In this document: piece by piece, positions 16,496 through 25,227 of the stretch
Layout of the letters: each line of letters begins with the position of its first letter
Position numbering within the stretch: the first letter of the stretch is position 1
Source: Taklimakanibacter deserti
Lineage (GTDB): Bacteria; Pseudomonadota; Alphaproteobacteria; Rhizobiales; Aestuariivirgaceae
NCBI GenBank assembly: GCA_003574785.1
Contig: QORU01000020.1
Span: 58,051-122,050, forward strand
Length of the DNA: 64,000 nt
Direction of reading: 5' to 3'
Position numbers and translations under genes: made by a program
Notes under the pieces: model-generated
The model's database searches: none
What the model was told of the DNA's origin: nothing
Seen by the model: the letters and a program-made list of their open reading frames with translations, nothing else

Positions 16496-17296
16496 ATGAA
16501 GGGCCGCGGTGAAACTCTCGCCGATTGCCTCGCCGGGCTCGTCACCCTCCTGGTGCTGGCAGTGCTCTATGCGCCCGTCATCATCAGCGCGCTGTTCTCG
16601 GTCGTCGACATCCACAACGGCAAGATCGACTGGGCGAGCTTCTCGCTCTCGCGCTATGTGACCTTGTGGGACAATCCCTCGATCCTCCAGGCCCTCGCCA
16701 ATACCGCGATCGTCGCCTTGATCGCGGTCGTCATCGCCATGGCGCTGGCAGTGCTCCTGGCGCTCTATGCGCAATGGGAAGGCGCCATCGGAAGGAAGCT
16801 CCTCGAGCTCGTGATCTACCTGCCCTTCCTGTTGCCGCCGATCGTCACCGGCCTGTCGCTGCTCGTCGCTTCGAGCGAGATCGGCCTGGCGCGCGGGCTG
16901 ATGACGGTCGTCATCGGCCATACCGTCTTCGTGCTCGCCGTCGCCTATCGCCTGGTGCTGACGCGGCTCGAGGCCATGCCGGCCTCGCTTGTCGAAGCCT
17001 CTTCCGATCTCGGCGCGAGCCGGCTCCAGACCTTCCGCCATGTGCTGCTGCCGCATCTCGCCTCGGCCATCGTCACCGGCGCAGTCCTGGCGCTGACGCT
17101 CTCCTTCGACGAGACGTTGATCACCGTGTTCCTGGCGGGCGAGGTGACGACGCTACCTTTAAGGCTGTGGGCGATGATGCGGGTCGGTTTCTCGCCGGAG
17201 ATCAACGCGCTGGTGACCCTGGTGCTGGTGATCTCGCTGGCGCTCGCCGGCGTCGTCGCCTGGCGCATGCGGCCCGAAGGACAGACAGAGGAGTGA
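16496..17296 (+). CDS. ABC transporter permease, PotC-like
   Basis: Second permease, 266 residues, six spans, with EAA loop EASSDLGASRLQTFRHVLLP followed by SFDETLITVFLAG, a common PotC feature. It starts on the base after the PotB-like stop and ends two bases before the SDR gene, all on one transcript. Confidence 0.9.
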   Translation: MKGRGETLADCLAGLVTLLVLAVLYAPVIISALFSVVDIHNGKIDWASFSLSRYVTLWDNPSILQALANTAIVALIAVVIAMALAVLLALYAQWEGAIGRKLLELVIYLPFLLPPIVTGLSLLVASSEIGLARGLMTVVIGHTVFVLAVAYRLVLTRLEAMPASLVEASSDLGASRLQTFRHVLLPHLASAIVTGAVLALTLSFDETLITVFLAGEVTTLPLRLWAMMRVGFSPEINALVTLVLVISLALAGVVAWRMRPEGQTEE

Positions 17297-17298
17297 CG

Positions 17299-18075
17299 AT
17301 GGCTGCGGCACAGAGACTGAAGGACCGTGTGGCGCTGGTGACGGGTGGGGCGCAAGGCATTGGCGCCGCGATCGCGCGGCGCCTCGCCGAAGAGGGTGCC
17401 CGGGTGGTGATCGGCGATGTCGACGACGCAAAGGCTAAAACCACGGCACGCGAGATCGGCGGCGAGACACTGCGCGTCGACATTGCCGATGACACAACGG
17501 TCACGGCGCTGGCGCAGGCCATCGACAAAGCGCATGGCCGGCTCGACATCCTTGTCAACAATGCCGCCATCCTCGATGCGACGCCTTTCGATGAGCTCAC
17601 CATGACGCGCTTTGCAAAGGTGCTCGACATCAATCTCAAAGGCGCGCTCGCCGTGACGCTCGCCACGGCGCCCTTGCTGCGCAAGGCCACGAAGGGCGGA
17701 CGGGTGCTCAACATCGCCTCCATCATGGGCGTGCGCGGCTCCGTCGCCTCGCTTGCCTATTCGACGGCGAAAGGCGGGCTCGTCAATATGACGCGCTGCC
17801 TCGCCTGCGACCTCGCCCCCGACCGCATCACCGCCAATGCCCTCTGCCCGGGGTTCATCAATACCCGCATGGCGCTCTTGCCCGACGGCAGCGGCCATGA
17901 GCATGAGACGGACTGGTTCAAGGACATCTATCTCAAATATGGCCGCATCCCCGTCGGCCGCGCCGGCCTTCCCGAAGACATCGCAGGGCCAGCCTATTTC
18001 CTGGTCAGCGACGATGCAGCCTATGTGACCGGCCAGGTGCTGCTGGTCGATGGCGGCGTGTCGGCGACTTTCTGA
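17299..18075 (+). CDS. SDR-family oxidoreductase
   Basis: Classical short-chain dehydrogenase/reductase of 258 residues, cytoplasmic. The cofactor loop is TGGAQGIG (about residues 16-23). The Asp after strand 2 (VIGDVDD) predicts NAD(H) preference. NNAA is present, the catalytic Ser lies in NIASIMG, and Tyr/Lys in YSTAKGG. The start at 17299 is chosen because the family motif begins 15 residues in and GAGGAG lies upstream; the open frame extends further 5' within the permease gene. It probably oxidises a hydroxyl of the same sugar acid or its lactone precursor. Confidence 0.9.
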   Translation: MAAAQRLKDRVALVTGGAQGIGAAIARRLAEEGARVVIGDVDDAKAKTTAREIGGETLRVDIADDTTVTALAQAIDKAHGRLDILVNNAAILDATPFDELTMTRFAKVLDINLKGALAVTLATAPLLRKATKGGRVLNIASIMGVRGSVASLAYSTAKGGLVNMTRCLACDLAPDRITANALCPGFINTRMALLPDGSGHEHETDWFKDIYLKYGRIPVGRAGLPEDIAGPAYFLVSDDAAYVTGQVLLVDGGVSATF

Positions 18076-18098
18076 ACACCAACGAAAAGAGCAACAAC

Positions 18099-19241
18099 AT
18101 GAAAATCACCCGCATCACCGCAGCCCCTCTTCTCGGCGAGAGTCCGAAAGGCGGCTGGTCGCACGAGATCCGCCCTGAAGATTCCGTCCACACGCTGATC
18201 GCCGTCCATACGAGCGAAGGCATCACCGGCTTCGGCAGCGCCTTCACCAATGGCGGGCTGGTCGAGGCGGCGCTGAAAGTACTGGAGCCCCTCTACAAGG
18301 ACGAGAACGCGCTCGAGCCTGAGCGGGTGACGGAGAAGCTCAACCAGCACACTTTCTGGATGGGGCGCGGCGGCACGCTGACCCATGCGATCAGCGGCAT
18401 CGACATCGCGCTGTGGGATATTTGCGGCAAGGCACTGGGGCAGCCGGTCGGACGTTTGCTGGGCGGTGTCTATCGCACGCGCGCGAAGCCCTATTGCTCG
18501 CTCCTGATGGAAGAGCCCCGGCAGATGAAGGACGTGGTCCAGCGCTTCCATGCCCAGGGTTTCCGGGCCTTCAAGATCGGCTGGGGGCCGTTCGGCCGCA
18601 GCGATGATGCCAAGCTCGACGAGGCGATCGTGCGCGCGGCGCGGGAGGGCATTGGCGATGCGGCCGAGCTCTTCGTCGATGCCGGCGGCAGCGATGCCTA
18701 TTGGCGCCAGGGCCTCAACTGGGCGGTGCGCACGGCGGAGATGCTCTCCCAATATAATGTCGGCTGGTTCGAAGAGGCGCTGCGGCCCGATGCGCTGGAA
18801 GATCATTGCGAATTGCGCAGGCGCAGCAAAGTGCCGATCGCCGGCGGCGAAGTGCTGACAAGGCGGCAGACCTTCCTGCCCTGGTTCGTCAAGGGCGCCT
18901 TCGACATCGTGCAGCCCGATGCGACCAAGGTCGGCGGCATCAGCGAGCAGCGGCGCATCGCCTGGATGGCGGACGAGTTCGGCATCCGCTATGTCGGCCA
19001 TGGCTGGAACACGGCGCTGGGGGTCGCGGCCGATCTGCAGCTTGCCGCCGCGATGCCCAATACGGAGCTCGTCGAATTCATCGGCGGCAGCCCCTATGTC
19101 GACGGCATCCTCGCCACACCCTTCACGCTCGACAAGGACGGCTATCTGCCCATTCCGGATGCGCCGGGCCTCGGTGTCGCTCTCGATCCCGACAAGGTCG
19201 GGCACTATTCGCCCAAGGCACGCGAGCTCTTCGTACGGTGA
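18099..19241 (+). CDS. Enolase-superfamily (mandelate racemase/muconate lactonizing type) enzyme, second copy
   Basis: 380-residue enzyme of the same superfamily but clearly diverged from the one at 13355. The active-site Lys lies in FKIGWG, metal ligands in VDAGG (Asp), WFEEAL (Glu) and AGGEV (Glu), and the catalytic His in GHGWNTALG. The GHGWN motif is found in several sugar-acid dehydratase subgroups. It is the last gene of the GntR-controlled cluster. Two different enolase enzymes in one operon suggest two related substrates or two successive steps. Confidence 0.87.
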   Translation: MKITRITAAPLLGESPKGGWSHEIRPEDSVHTLIAVHTSEGITGFGSAFTNGGLVEAALKVLEPLYKDENALEPERVTEKLNQHTFWMGRGGTLTHAISGIDIALWDICGKALGQPVGRLLGGVYRTRAKPYCSLLMEEPRQMKDVVQRFHAQGFRAFKIGWGPFGRSDDAKLDEAIVRAAREGIGDAAELFVDAGGSDAYWRQGLNWAVRTAEMLSQYNVGWFEEALRPDALEDHCELRRRSKVPIAGGEVLTRRQTFLPWFVKGAFDIVQPDATKVGGISEQRRIAWMADEFGIRYVGHGWNTALGVAADLQLAAAMPNTELVEFIGGSPYVDGILATPFTLDKDGYLPIPDAPGLGVALDPDKVGHYSPKARELFVR

Positions 19242-19293
19242 CGGGTCGAGCTTGGCGTGCCATCTCCACCAGCAAGACTGTCGTCCAGTGCAA

Positions 19294-19707
19294 TCAGTGA
19301 TGCATGGGAGGACTGTCGATCTGCTCGATGCTCTGGAGGTCTTCGAGAATCTGCTTGGCCATATCGAACAGATCGCGCCGCGTGATGCTGAAGACTAGGG
19401 CCAAACCGCCGGTCTGAGCCACCAGCACAGGGCCGGCGGCGGTATTGCCAAAGCCGATCCCGGCGCCAGGGATAAACACCCGAGTAGATGCCAGCTCAGC
19501 TCTGCGGGTTGTCGTTTCATCAAGTGTCCGTCCTACTGATGTAATGAGGCTGGCAACCAGATTGCCGGCATCCGTCGAAGCAATGGCGGCCTGATATTCG
19601 GCGTCATCGGCATTCCTGACAGTGAGAACAATAGTGCTCGGCTCGCGTTCGAAGCGGCCAATCGCAATTTCTTTGATTTTGGGTAATGGCTTTGCTGGGG
19701 AGTTCAT
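19294..19707 (-). CDS. Hypothetical protein, 137 residues
   Basis: I do not recognise the family. A soluble protein with a beta-rich first half (IAIGRFEREPSTIVLTVRNADDAEYQAAI), a Gly/Ala-rich hydrophobic centre (VFIPGAGIGFGNTAAGPVLVAQTGG) and a C-terminal acidic helix. Base composition here is less GC-biased than in the neighbouring clusters, and the surrounding genes are all small orphans. Confidence 0.6.
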   Translation of the reverse strand: MNSPAKPLPKIKEIAIGRFEREPSTIVLTVRNADDAEYQAAIASTDAGNLVASLITSVGRTLDETTTRRAELASTRVFIPGAGIGFGNTAAGPVLVAQTGGLALVFSITRRDLFDMAKQILEDLQSIEQIDSPPMHH

Positions 19708-19852
19708 TGGCTACCAATTTGATGACGAAAAAGGGGGCGTGGTCGCCACGTTCGGCTCGTTCGTAGGGAAGAGGGGACCGGACCTCAAGGGGGCTCAATG
19801 CCCGGCCCCCGCCTGCCTAGGTGTTTCGACCTAAGACAAGCGCAGTCCCTTG

Positions 19853-20206
19853 CTAGAACTTGGCCTTGCTGATCAAATCGGCGCAGGCTCTGGCAACACC
19901 GGGATTTGCATTCGTGCTTCCCGGCATCGTCGCCCATCCCGCCTTTTCTATGAGTGACTCGCGCTCGTAGGTACTTATCTTTTTCAGCTCTTCCTGTTTA
20001 GTCGTCGTGTCTCCGGCAACCTGAAACTGAGTGAGGCAGATCGGTGCCAGAGCAGCGACAACAGCGTTCGACGCACGTTGTTCGGCCGTTCGCTCAGCGG
20101 TGCCGGCTGTCATCCAGCCGCCGAAGGTAAAGCCGACAAGGGCTAAGAGGCCAGCGCCCAATGCCGCGCCCCATAGTGTGGGTTTAAGATTTGATGGAAG
20201 TTGCAT
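19853..20206 (-). CDS. Hypothetical membrane-anchored protein, 117 residues
   Basis: An N-terminal segment with one Gly/Ala-rich transmembrane helix (about 10-30), then a periplasmic domain with two Cys (APICLTQFQ and ARACADLI) that could form a disulfide. The start at 20206 is preferred over 20212 because AAGGAA then lies at normal spacing. The helix-plus-short-domain form resembles an orphan family common in Rhizobiales; no function is known to me. Confidence 0.65.
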   Translation of the reverse strand: MQLPSNLKPTLWGAALGAGLLALVGFTFGGWMTAGTAERTAEQRASNAVVAALAPICLTQFQVAGDTTTKQEELKKISTYERESLIEKAGWATMPGSTNANPGVARACADLISKAKF

Positions 20207-20642
20207 CGTCATTTCCTTTCTTGAAATGAGCCTCGCGCTATTCAGCCGGGACGTGCGCGAAATCGGCCGCCCCGAGGCAACGAGCACTCGTGCGTTGTTG
20301 AGGGATCTCAGTACTGATAACGCGGTAGCAGCGGTTCAGTCGGGAAAAGCACCGCGTTGCCCCTGAACCGCTTTCTCAGTGGAGACCTAGGCTCCGGAAA
20401 ATGCGGAAGAAAGACCATCTCATGAGAAAGCCTCCATTGCCGACAGGCGGGAGTCGCTATCTCTCAGTCATCTGCGTGCCAGTGGTCGAAACAGATAATC
20501 CCATCACCATGCGCCTCTTCTTCGGTTTGTCCTAGCGAAATCGTCCGCGCAGTGAATAAAAGCCGGAAGTGCGTCATTCTGCTTGCAATAGCGTCCCGAA
20601 ATCCACATGTGAAATACCATTGCAATCAGGGCGAAACAGTCC
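20207..20642. other. Gene-free stretch
   Basis: About 435 bases between two small orphan genes. No convincing gene, RNA or repeat was seen; several short frames lack ribosome sites. Base composition is less GC-rich than the window average. Confidence 0.4.
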
Positions 20643-20903
20643 ATGCAAAATCGTACCACGCGCTTCATCTACTCATTTCCGACGCCATTCAAGCTCACCG
20701 GAATGGACGAGATCTGCGCTGCGGGAGATTATGAAGTAATCACTGAAGAGGAGCCGATCGGCGATCTTATCGTGCCGGCTTATCGCCGAATTTCCACGAC
20801 AATCTATATCCCTCCCCCGGTCGGTCGTCCCGGCATCGGACAGATTGTGGAAATCAACCCGGAAGAATTGATCGCGCCGGTTCTCAAACCCTCTTCGCCA
20901 TGA
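20643..20903 (+). CDS. Hypothetical protein, 86 residues
   Basis: A small acidic protein with the pattern TGMDEICAAGDYEVITEEEPI followed by SYRR-like and proline-rich segments (YIPPPVGRPGIGQ). No signal peptide or membrane segment. The ribosome site is weak. I do not recognise a family. The amino-acid composition is protein-like and there is no competing gene. Confidence 0.5.
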   Translation: MQNRTTRFIYSFPTPFKLTGMDEICAAGDYEVITEEEPIGDLIVPAYRRISTTIYIPPPVGRPGIGQIVEINPEELIAPVLKPSSP

Positions 20904-20913
20904 ACAAGGCGTC

Positions 20914-21114
20914 ATGATGAATGCGGTATTTACAGCTGTTGAGCGCAATCTTCTGAGTGACGTTCTACGACAAGCCTGTGCGGACATCGGACCCGTGAAT
21001 AACGAGATCAGGTCCAAGATTGCGAACCGCATCCTGAGCATGGCGTGCGACGGTGAGAGGGATTTCGAAACCCTGAGGTGTCGCGCCACCTTGGGTCTTG
21101 TCCGTTCCGGATGA
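20914..21114 (+). CDS. Small hypothetical protein, paralogous to the one at 46398-46610
   Basis: 66 residues, helical. The core (LLSDVLRQAC...RSKIANRIL...DGERDFETL) matches, residue for residue in many positions, the 70-residue protein at 46398-46610 (LLVEVVDQAC...RAVIAARIL...EGKRDFATL). This shows a real small family present at least twice in this genome. The function is unknown. It starts ten bases after the preceding small gene. Confidence 0.65.
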   Translation: MMNAVFTAVERNLLSDVLRQACADIGPVNNEIRSKIANRILSMACDGERDFETLRCRATLGLVRSG

Positions 21115-21288
21115 TGCAATCCAGGTGATGCGATATCGACAGTTCCGCGGCGTGGCTTGCTTGCGCGTTTCGTTGCCCGTCTATAGCGGAGGTGCCAATC
21201 TCGGAAGTGGACAATCGACCCATCTCGCGGTTTCCGGGCCGCGTTGCCATGCTATGGTCCACAATCTTGGATGATCTTCGGGCTCCTC

Positions 21289-23178
21289 ATGAAGCCGATA
21301 AAATCAAGCGCCGGTCTGGTCGCTCTGGTGGGGGGCCTCTGTCTCCTCGCGGCGCTCGCGGCGGCGCTCCTCGACCCCGGCAAGGTCGTGCGGAATCTGC
21401 GCGAGGGCGTCTTCGACCGGCTGCTCCTCTGGTCGCCCCGCGCCAATGAAGAGAGCCCGGTCGTGGTCATCGACATCGGCCGCGACGCGCTCGAGGCCAT
21501 CGGACCCTGGCCCTGGCCGCGCGACCGCCTGGCCGACCTCGTCAACAAGATCGCCGAAGCTAGACCTGCGGCGCTTGCCATCAACATCCTGCTTCCGGCA
21601 CGCGAGCCGCCGATAGCGGATCCCGCCGATGACCGCGTGGCGCAAGCCATCGCGCGGGTTCCTACCGTCCTCGCCATGCTGCTCGATCCGGCCCCCGATC
21701 CGGAGAGCATCATGATCTCACCGACACCGGTCGCGACCCAGGGCGAGGTCGCGGTGCCGGATCTGCTGCAGATGCCGGGCGTGGTGGCGCCGGCACCCGC
21801 CTTCGCGGCCAATGCCAAGGGGCTGGGCGTCGTCTCGCTGCCGGCGGCCGAAGGCCAGCCGGTGCGCTCGGTCTATCTCCTCGCCGTGGGCGCAAAGTCG
21901 CTTTTCGCAGGCTTCGCCGTCGAAACACTGCGGGCGGATGAAGGCGGCAGCACGCTGATCGCCTCCGCCCCGCCGCAGGTCCTGCGCATCGGCAGCCACG
22001 CCGTGCCGCTTCCGGCCGATGGGACGATGCGGCTTCATTTCACGACGAAGACAAGCCGCGAGGCGCGGACGGTGCCCGCCGAGCTGCTGCTCAAGGGCGG
22101 CGCGCCGGCGCCGGACCTTGCGGGCAAGATCGTGATGCTGGGCGCCAGCGCGCCCGAAGCCGGCGGTTTGCGGCTGACGCCGGCCGACCCCTTCATGCCC
22201 TCCGTCGAGATCGAAGCCGAGGCTGTCGAGCAGATGCTGAGCGGGCACATTCCGACGCGCCCGCCTTCCATGGACTGGATGGAAGCGGTAGTGGGAGGCC
22301 TTATCGGACTCCTCGGCATCTTCGCCGTCATCCGCCTTTCGCCGGGTGGTGCCGCCTTGACCGTGCTGGCGCTTAGCGCTCTCTGGGCGGCGGCGGCGAT
22401 AGCGCTCTCGACGAAATGGCTCCTCCTCACCGATCCGCTCATCCCCCTGCTCATCGCAGCAATCGCGGTCCAGGGTGCGGCCCTGACCCAGTTTGCCCGG
22501 ACCTATCGCCAGCGGCTCGCCATCGAGAGACGCTTTTCCATGCATCTGACGCCGGAAATGGTGCGTCGCATCGTCGAGAATCCAGGCGAGATCCGCTTCG
22601 CCGGCGAGACGCGCATGATCACCGCGCTGATGACCGACATCGAGGGCTTCACCGCGCTCACCGAACGCGTGGGCGCCGAGGCGACGATCGCGCTCCTCGA
22701 CCGCTATATCGACACGGTCGCCGGCATCGTGATCAGCCATGGCGGCATGGTGGACAAGATCGTGGGCGACGGGCTGCACGCCTTCTTCAACGCGCCGCTC
22801 GATCTGCCCGATCATGCGGAGAGGGCCGTCGCTTGCGCCATCGCCATCGTGAAAGCGAGCGAGGCGCTGCGGCGCGAGCCGGCACTTGCCGCCATCGGGC
22901 TCGGGCGCACCCGCATCGGCATCGAGACGGGGCCGGCGGTGCTGGGCGATGTCGGGCGCGGGGCCAGGCGCGATTATACGGCCTATGGCAGTGCGGTGAA
23001 CCTGGCCTCCAGGCTCGAGGGTGCCAACAAGCGCCTCGGCACGACGGTGCTCATCGGGCCAGGCACCGCCGAGGCGCTCGATGGCCGCATCGCCTTGCGC
23101 AGCTTAGGCCCGATCGCCATCAGCGGGCTCGACGAGGAGATCGAAGTGTTCGAGCCGGAAGGCGTGGCGGTGAGATAG
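21289..23178 (+). CDS. CHASE2-domain adenylate/guanylate cyclase
   Basis: Membrane signalling protein of about 629 residues. It has an N-terminal membrane helix, a periplasmic CHASE2 sensor (opening VVVIDIGRDALEAIGPWPWPR, about 45-330), three closely spaced hydrophobic helices (about 335-420) and a cytoplasmic class III cyclase domain. The catalytic set is intact: metal Asp in MTDIEGFTALTE and GDGLHAFF, Lys in MVDKIVGD, Asn and Arg in SAVNLASRLE. It should therefore make a cyclic nucleotide, probably cAMP. The start at 21289 begins the signal anchor; an ATG at 21271 is possible. The FecR protein encoded convergently is a frequent partner. Confidence 0.9.
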   Translation: MKPIKSSAGLVALVGGLCLLAALAAALLDPGKVVRNLREGVFDRLLLWSPRANEESPVVVIDIGRDALEAIGPWPWPRDRLADLVNKIAEARPAALAINILLPAREPPIADPADDRVAQAIARVPTVLAMLLDPAPDPESIMISPTPVATQGEVAVPDLLQMPGVVAPAPAFAANAKGLGVVSLPAAEGQPVRSVYLLAVGAKSLFAGFAVETLRADEGGSTLIASAPPQVLRIGSHAVPLPADGTMRLHFTTKTSREARTVPAELLLKGGAPAPDLAGKIVMLGASAPEAGGLRLTPADPFMPSVEIEAEAVEQMLSGHIPTRPPSMDWMEAVVGGLIGLLGIFAVIRLSPGGAALTVLALSALWAAAAIALSTKWLLLTDPLIPLLIAAIAVQGAALTQFARTYRQRLAIERRFSMHLTPEMVRRIVENPGEIRFAGETRMITALMTDIEGFTALTERVGAEATIALLDRYIDTVAGIVISHGGMVDKIVGDGLHAFFNAPLDLPDHAERAVACAIAIVKASEALRREPALAAIGLGRTRIGIETGPAVLGDVGRGARRDYTAYGSAVNLASRLEGANKRLGTTVLIGPGTAEALDGRIALRSLGPIAISGLDEEIEVFEPEGVAVR

Positions 23179-23199
23179 ACACATCTCTCTCGTCACGCC

Positions 23200-23826
23200 C
23201 TACTGCACCAGGGCCATCGCCTTGGCGATCTTGGGGGCGCCCCATTTCTTGACGGGTCCCGGCGGAGCGCCGGCGCGGGCGATGTCGGTGCCTTCGCCGA
23301 GGCTGAGCCGGACCGTGCTGCCTCCGGCCGTGACGTCGACGGCGCCTCTCGCGACGAACACGCCGAATATGCCGTCGATGGGACCGGCGAAGAAACGCGT
23401 GCCGCGCACCGCGATGAGGGCGAAGGGGGACTCGACCTCGAGGTGGTTCAGCAGCTTGCCCCTGGTATCGAGCAGGAGCGTGCCGCTGTCGAGCACGAGC
23501 TCGCCGCCCTGCTCGACGATGAAGCGGTCGATCCGGATCGAGGTCTCGGCCCCCAGCCGCAAATTCGTCTTGCGCGCGAGCAAGGCCCGGAGCCTGGAGC
23601 TCGCCGCCGTCCTCAGCGTGTCGCCGAGAAAGATGGATGATTTGCGCTTCAGCTTGCGGCGCTGATCGTCGATCTCGGCGACGGCATCGCCGGTGATTTC
23701 GGACACCGAGCCGACGACCGTTTCGGCCGCGAGAACGGGCCGCACGGCCGTGACTGCAGCACCTAAGGCAAATCCTTGCAGCAACAGTCGGCGATCAAGG
23801 ACGCGCCGGAGATTGGAACCACGCAT
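23200..23826 (-). CDS. FecR-domain periplasmic protein
   Basis: 208 residues. An N-terminal twin-Arg/hydrophobic leader (RRLLLQGFALGAAVTAVRPVLA) is followed by a FecR domain: VGSVSEITGDAV, FLGDTLRTAASSRLRALL, GAETSIRIDRF, then LDTRGKLLNHLEVESPFALIAVRGTRF. It is encoded convergently with the CHASE2 cyclase. FecR-like proteins are often found beside CHASE2 cyclases and may serve as their periplasmic ligand or modulator. Confidence 0.82.
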   Translation of the reverse strand: MRGSNLRRVLDRRLLLQGFALGAAVTAVRPVLAAETVVGSVSEITGDAVAEIDDQRRKLKRKSSIFLGDTLRTAASSRLRALLARKTNLRLGAETSIRIDRFIVEQGGELVLDSGTLLLDTRGKLLNHLEVESPFALIAVRGTRFFAGPIDGIFGVFVARGAVDVTAGGSTVRLSLGEGTDIARAGAPPGPVKKWGAPKIAKAMALVQ

Positions 23827-23900
23827 GAACTCTCCATCCTTTGGAACTCGGGGACCTCATGCATAGTACAACCTCGGCCCGAGCAGGGCCAGAATTCTGC

Positions 23901-25109
23901 TTAACCCGCCGACATGATCTCGGCGACGCTCTCCGGCGCAAAGAATTCCGCAGGCCTGATCGTTCCGGCGTTCATTTGCGCAAACCGGTTCATCGCCTTC
24001 CGGTTGCCGTGAACGGCCTGAAAGAGCTCACCCATTTCAGGCGGCGGAGGTTCGAGCGTCGCGAGCCCGCAGGTGAAGTCATACATGGATTTCACCTGCG
24101 CATCGCGTTGCCGCTGATAGTCCGCCATCGCCGCGTCGAAGGCGCGCTGACCGCTCAAGGCCAGATCCAAAGCGGCGGCGCAGAGCTCGCTGTCGCGGAA
24201 GGCGTCGAGGATGCCTTGCCCGGTGATGAAATCCCTGTTGTAGCCGGCATCGCCCACCAAGGCGAAGCCCGGCCCATAGGGCTTGCGGAAATAATTCGGT
24301 ACCGCGGCGCCGGCATAGCGCGTCATCCGTTTCGCATCCGCAAGCCGCGGGGCGAAGGGTTCCGCCATCGCGATCGTCTTCAGGTAGTTGCCTTCGATGT
24401 CCTCCTTGTTGGCCGCGAATTCGGCATAGGGCCAGCCGACAATGACCATGGTCATCCCATCATGCGTCGGGGCCGCGGCAAAGCCGCGCCTTTCGCGAAT
24501 ATAGGTCTCGAACCGACCATCCATGGGAAGCCCGCTCTAGTAAGCATAATAGGCCGCGAGCAAGGGCGGCTTCTCATCATAACTCTCAGGGTTTAGCGCC
24601 TCGGCCACGAATGATTGCCTGCCATCGGCGCCGACGACGACCTTTGCTCTTTCACTGACCGGCGCGCCGCCGCGGGAATGGCCCTTGATGCCGACCGCCC
24701 GGCCGTTCTCGATCAGCACCTCATCGACGGTGAAGCCTTCGCGCAGCTCGACACCGGCCGCCCGCGCCGCATCGACGAGAATCTTATCGAGGACGGTTCG
24801 CCGTGGACAGTAGGCGACGGGAGCCTCCTTGGTACCCGGAGCGCCGGCGATCGTGAAGGGGCCGAAATCGAACGCATAGGTGTCGATGGGCGGGCATCCC
24901 GTTTCCTCGAGGGCCTTCAGAAGACCCCAGTTCGACAGCGCGCGCACCGCCAGCGGATGCACCATATGGGTGGAGACCGTGTCGCTCGGAAAGGTCGCGC
25001 GGTCGACGGCAAGGACGCGATAGCCCTTGCGCGCCAGGAGCATCGCCGTCGGCGCGCCGGCGCAGCGCGTACCCACGATGATGACGTCAAATGCGTCGGT
25101 CATTTTCAC
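23901..25109 (-). pseudogene. FAD-dependent monooxygenase interrupted by one in-frame amber codon
   Basis: A single reading frame of about 402 codons encodes a p-hydroxybenzoate-hydroxylase-type flavoprotein: FAD loop VIIVGTRCAGAPTAMLLAR at the N-terminus, VGADG in the middle, and the late GFALVGDAGYNRDFITGQG motif. It is split by TAG at 24537-24539, in context tat-gct-tac-TAG-agc-ggg-ctt. Both halves stay in one frame and are otherwise intact, so a TGG (Trp) to TAG change is the simplest reading. A restart at ATG 24524 has no good ribosome site. It could be a fresh pseudogene, a sequencing error or a suppressed stop. Confidence 0.85.
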
Positions 25110-25227
25110 CTCGCTTCGCGCCCTGCCCGCTGATCGTCAGGCTAGTCCAATCCCGCAATCCAAACTTTGCCGGAATTCCGTGTTTCTTTGCCGTGAGCTC
25201 AATCTCCTGGAGGAGAGGCGGAAGCGA

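Noticed and set aside
15617..17056. 479-codon minus-strand frame opposite the Pot-like permeases
   Set aside because: Composition is dominated by Asp, Glu, Arg and His as expected for the complement of membrane-protein codons.
20552..20734. 60-codon plus-strand frame before the small gene at 20643
   Set aside because: It overlaps the better-supported 86-residue gene in another frame and has no ribosome site.
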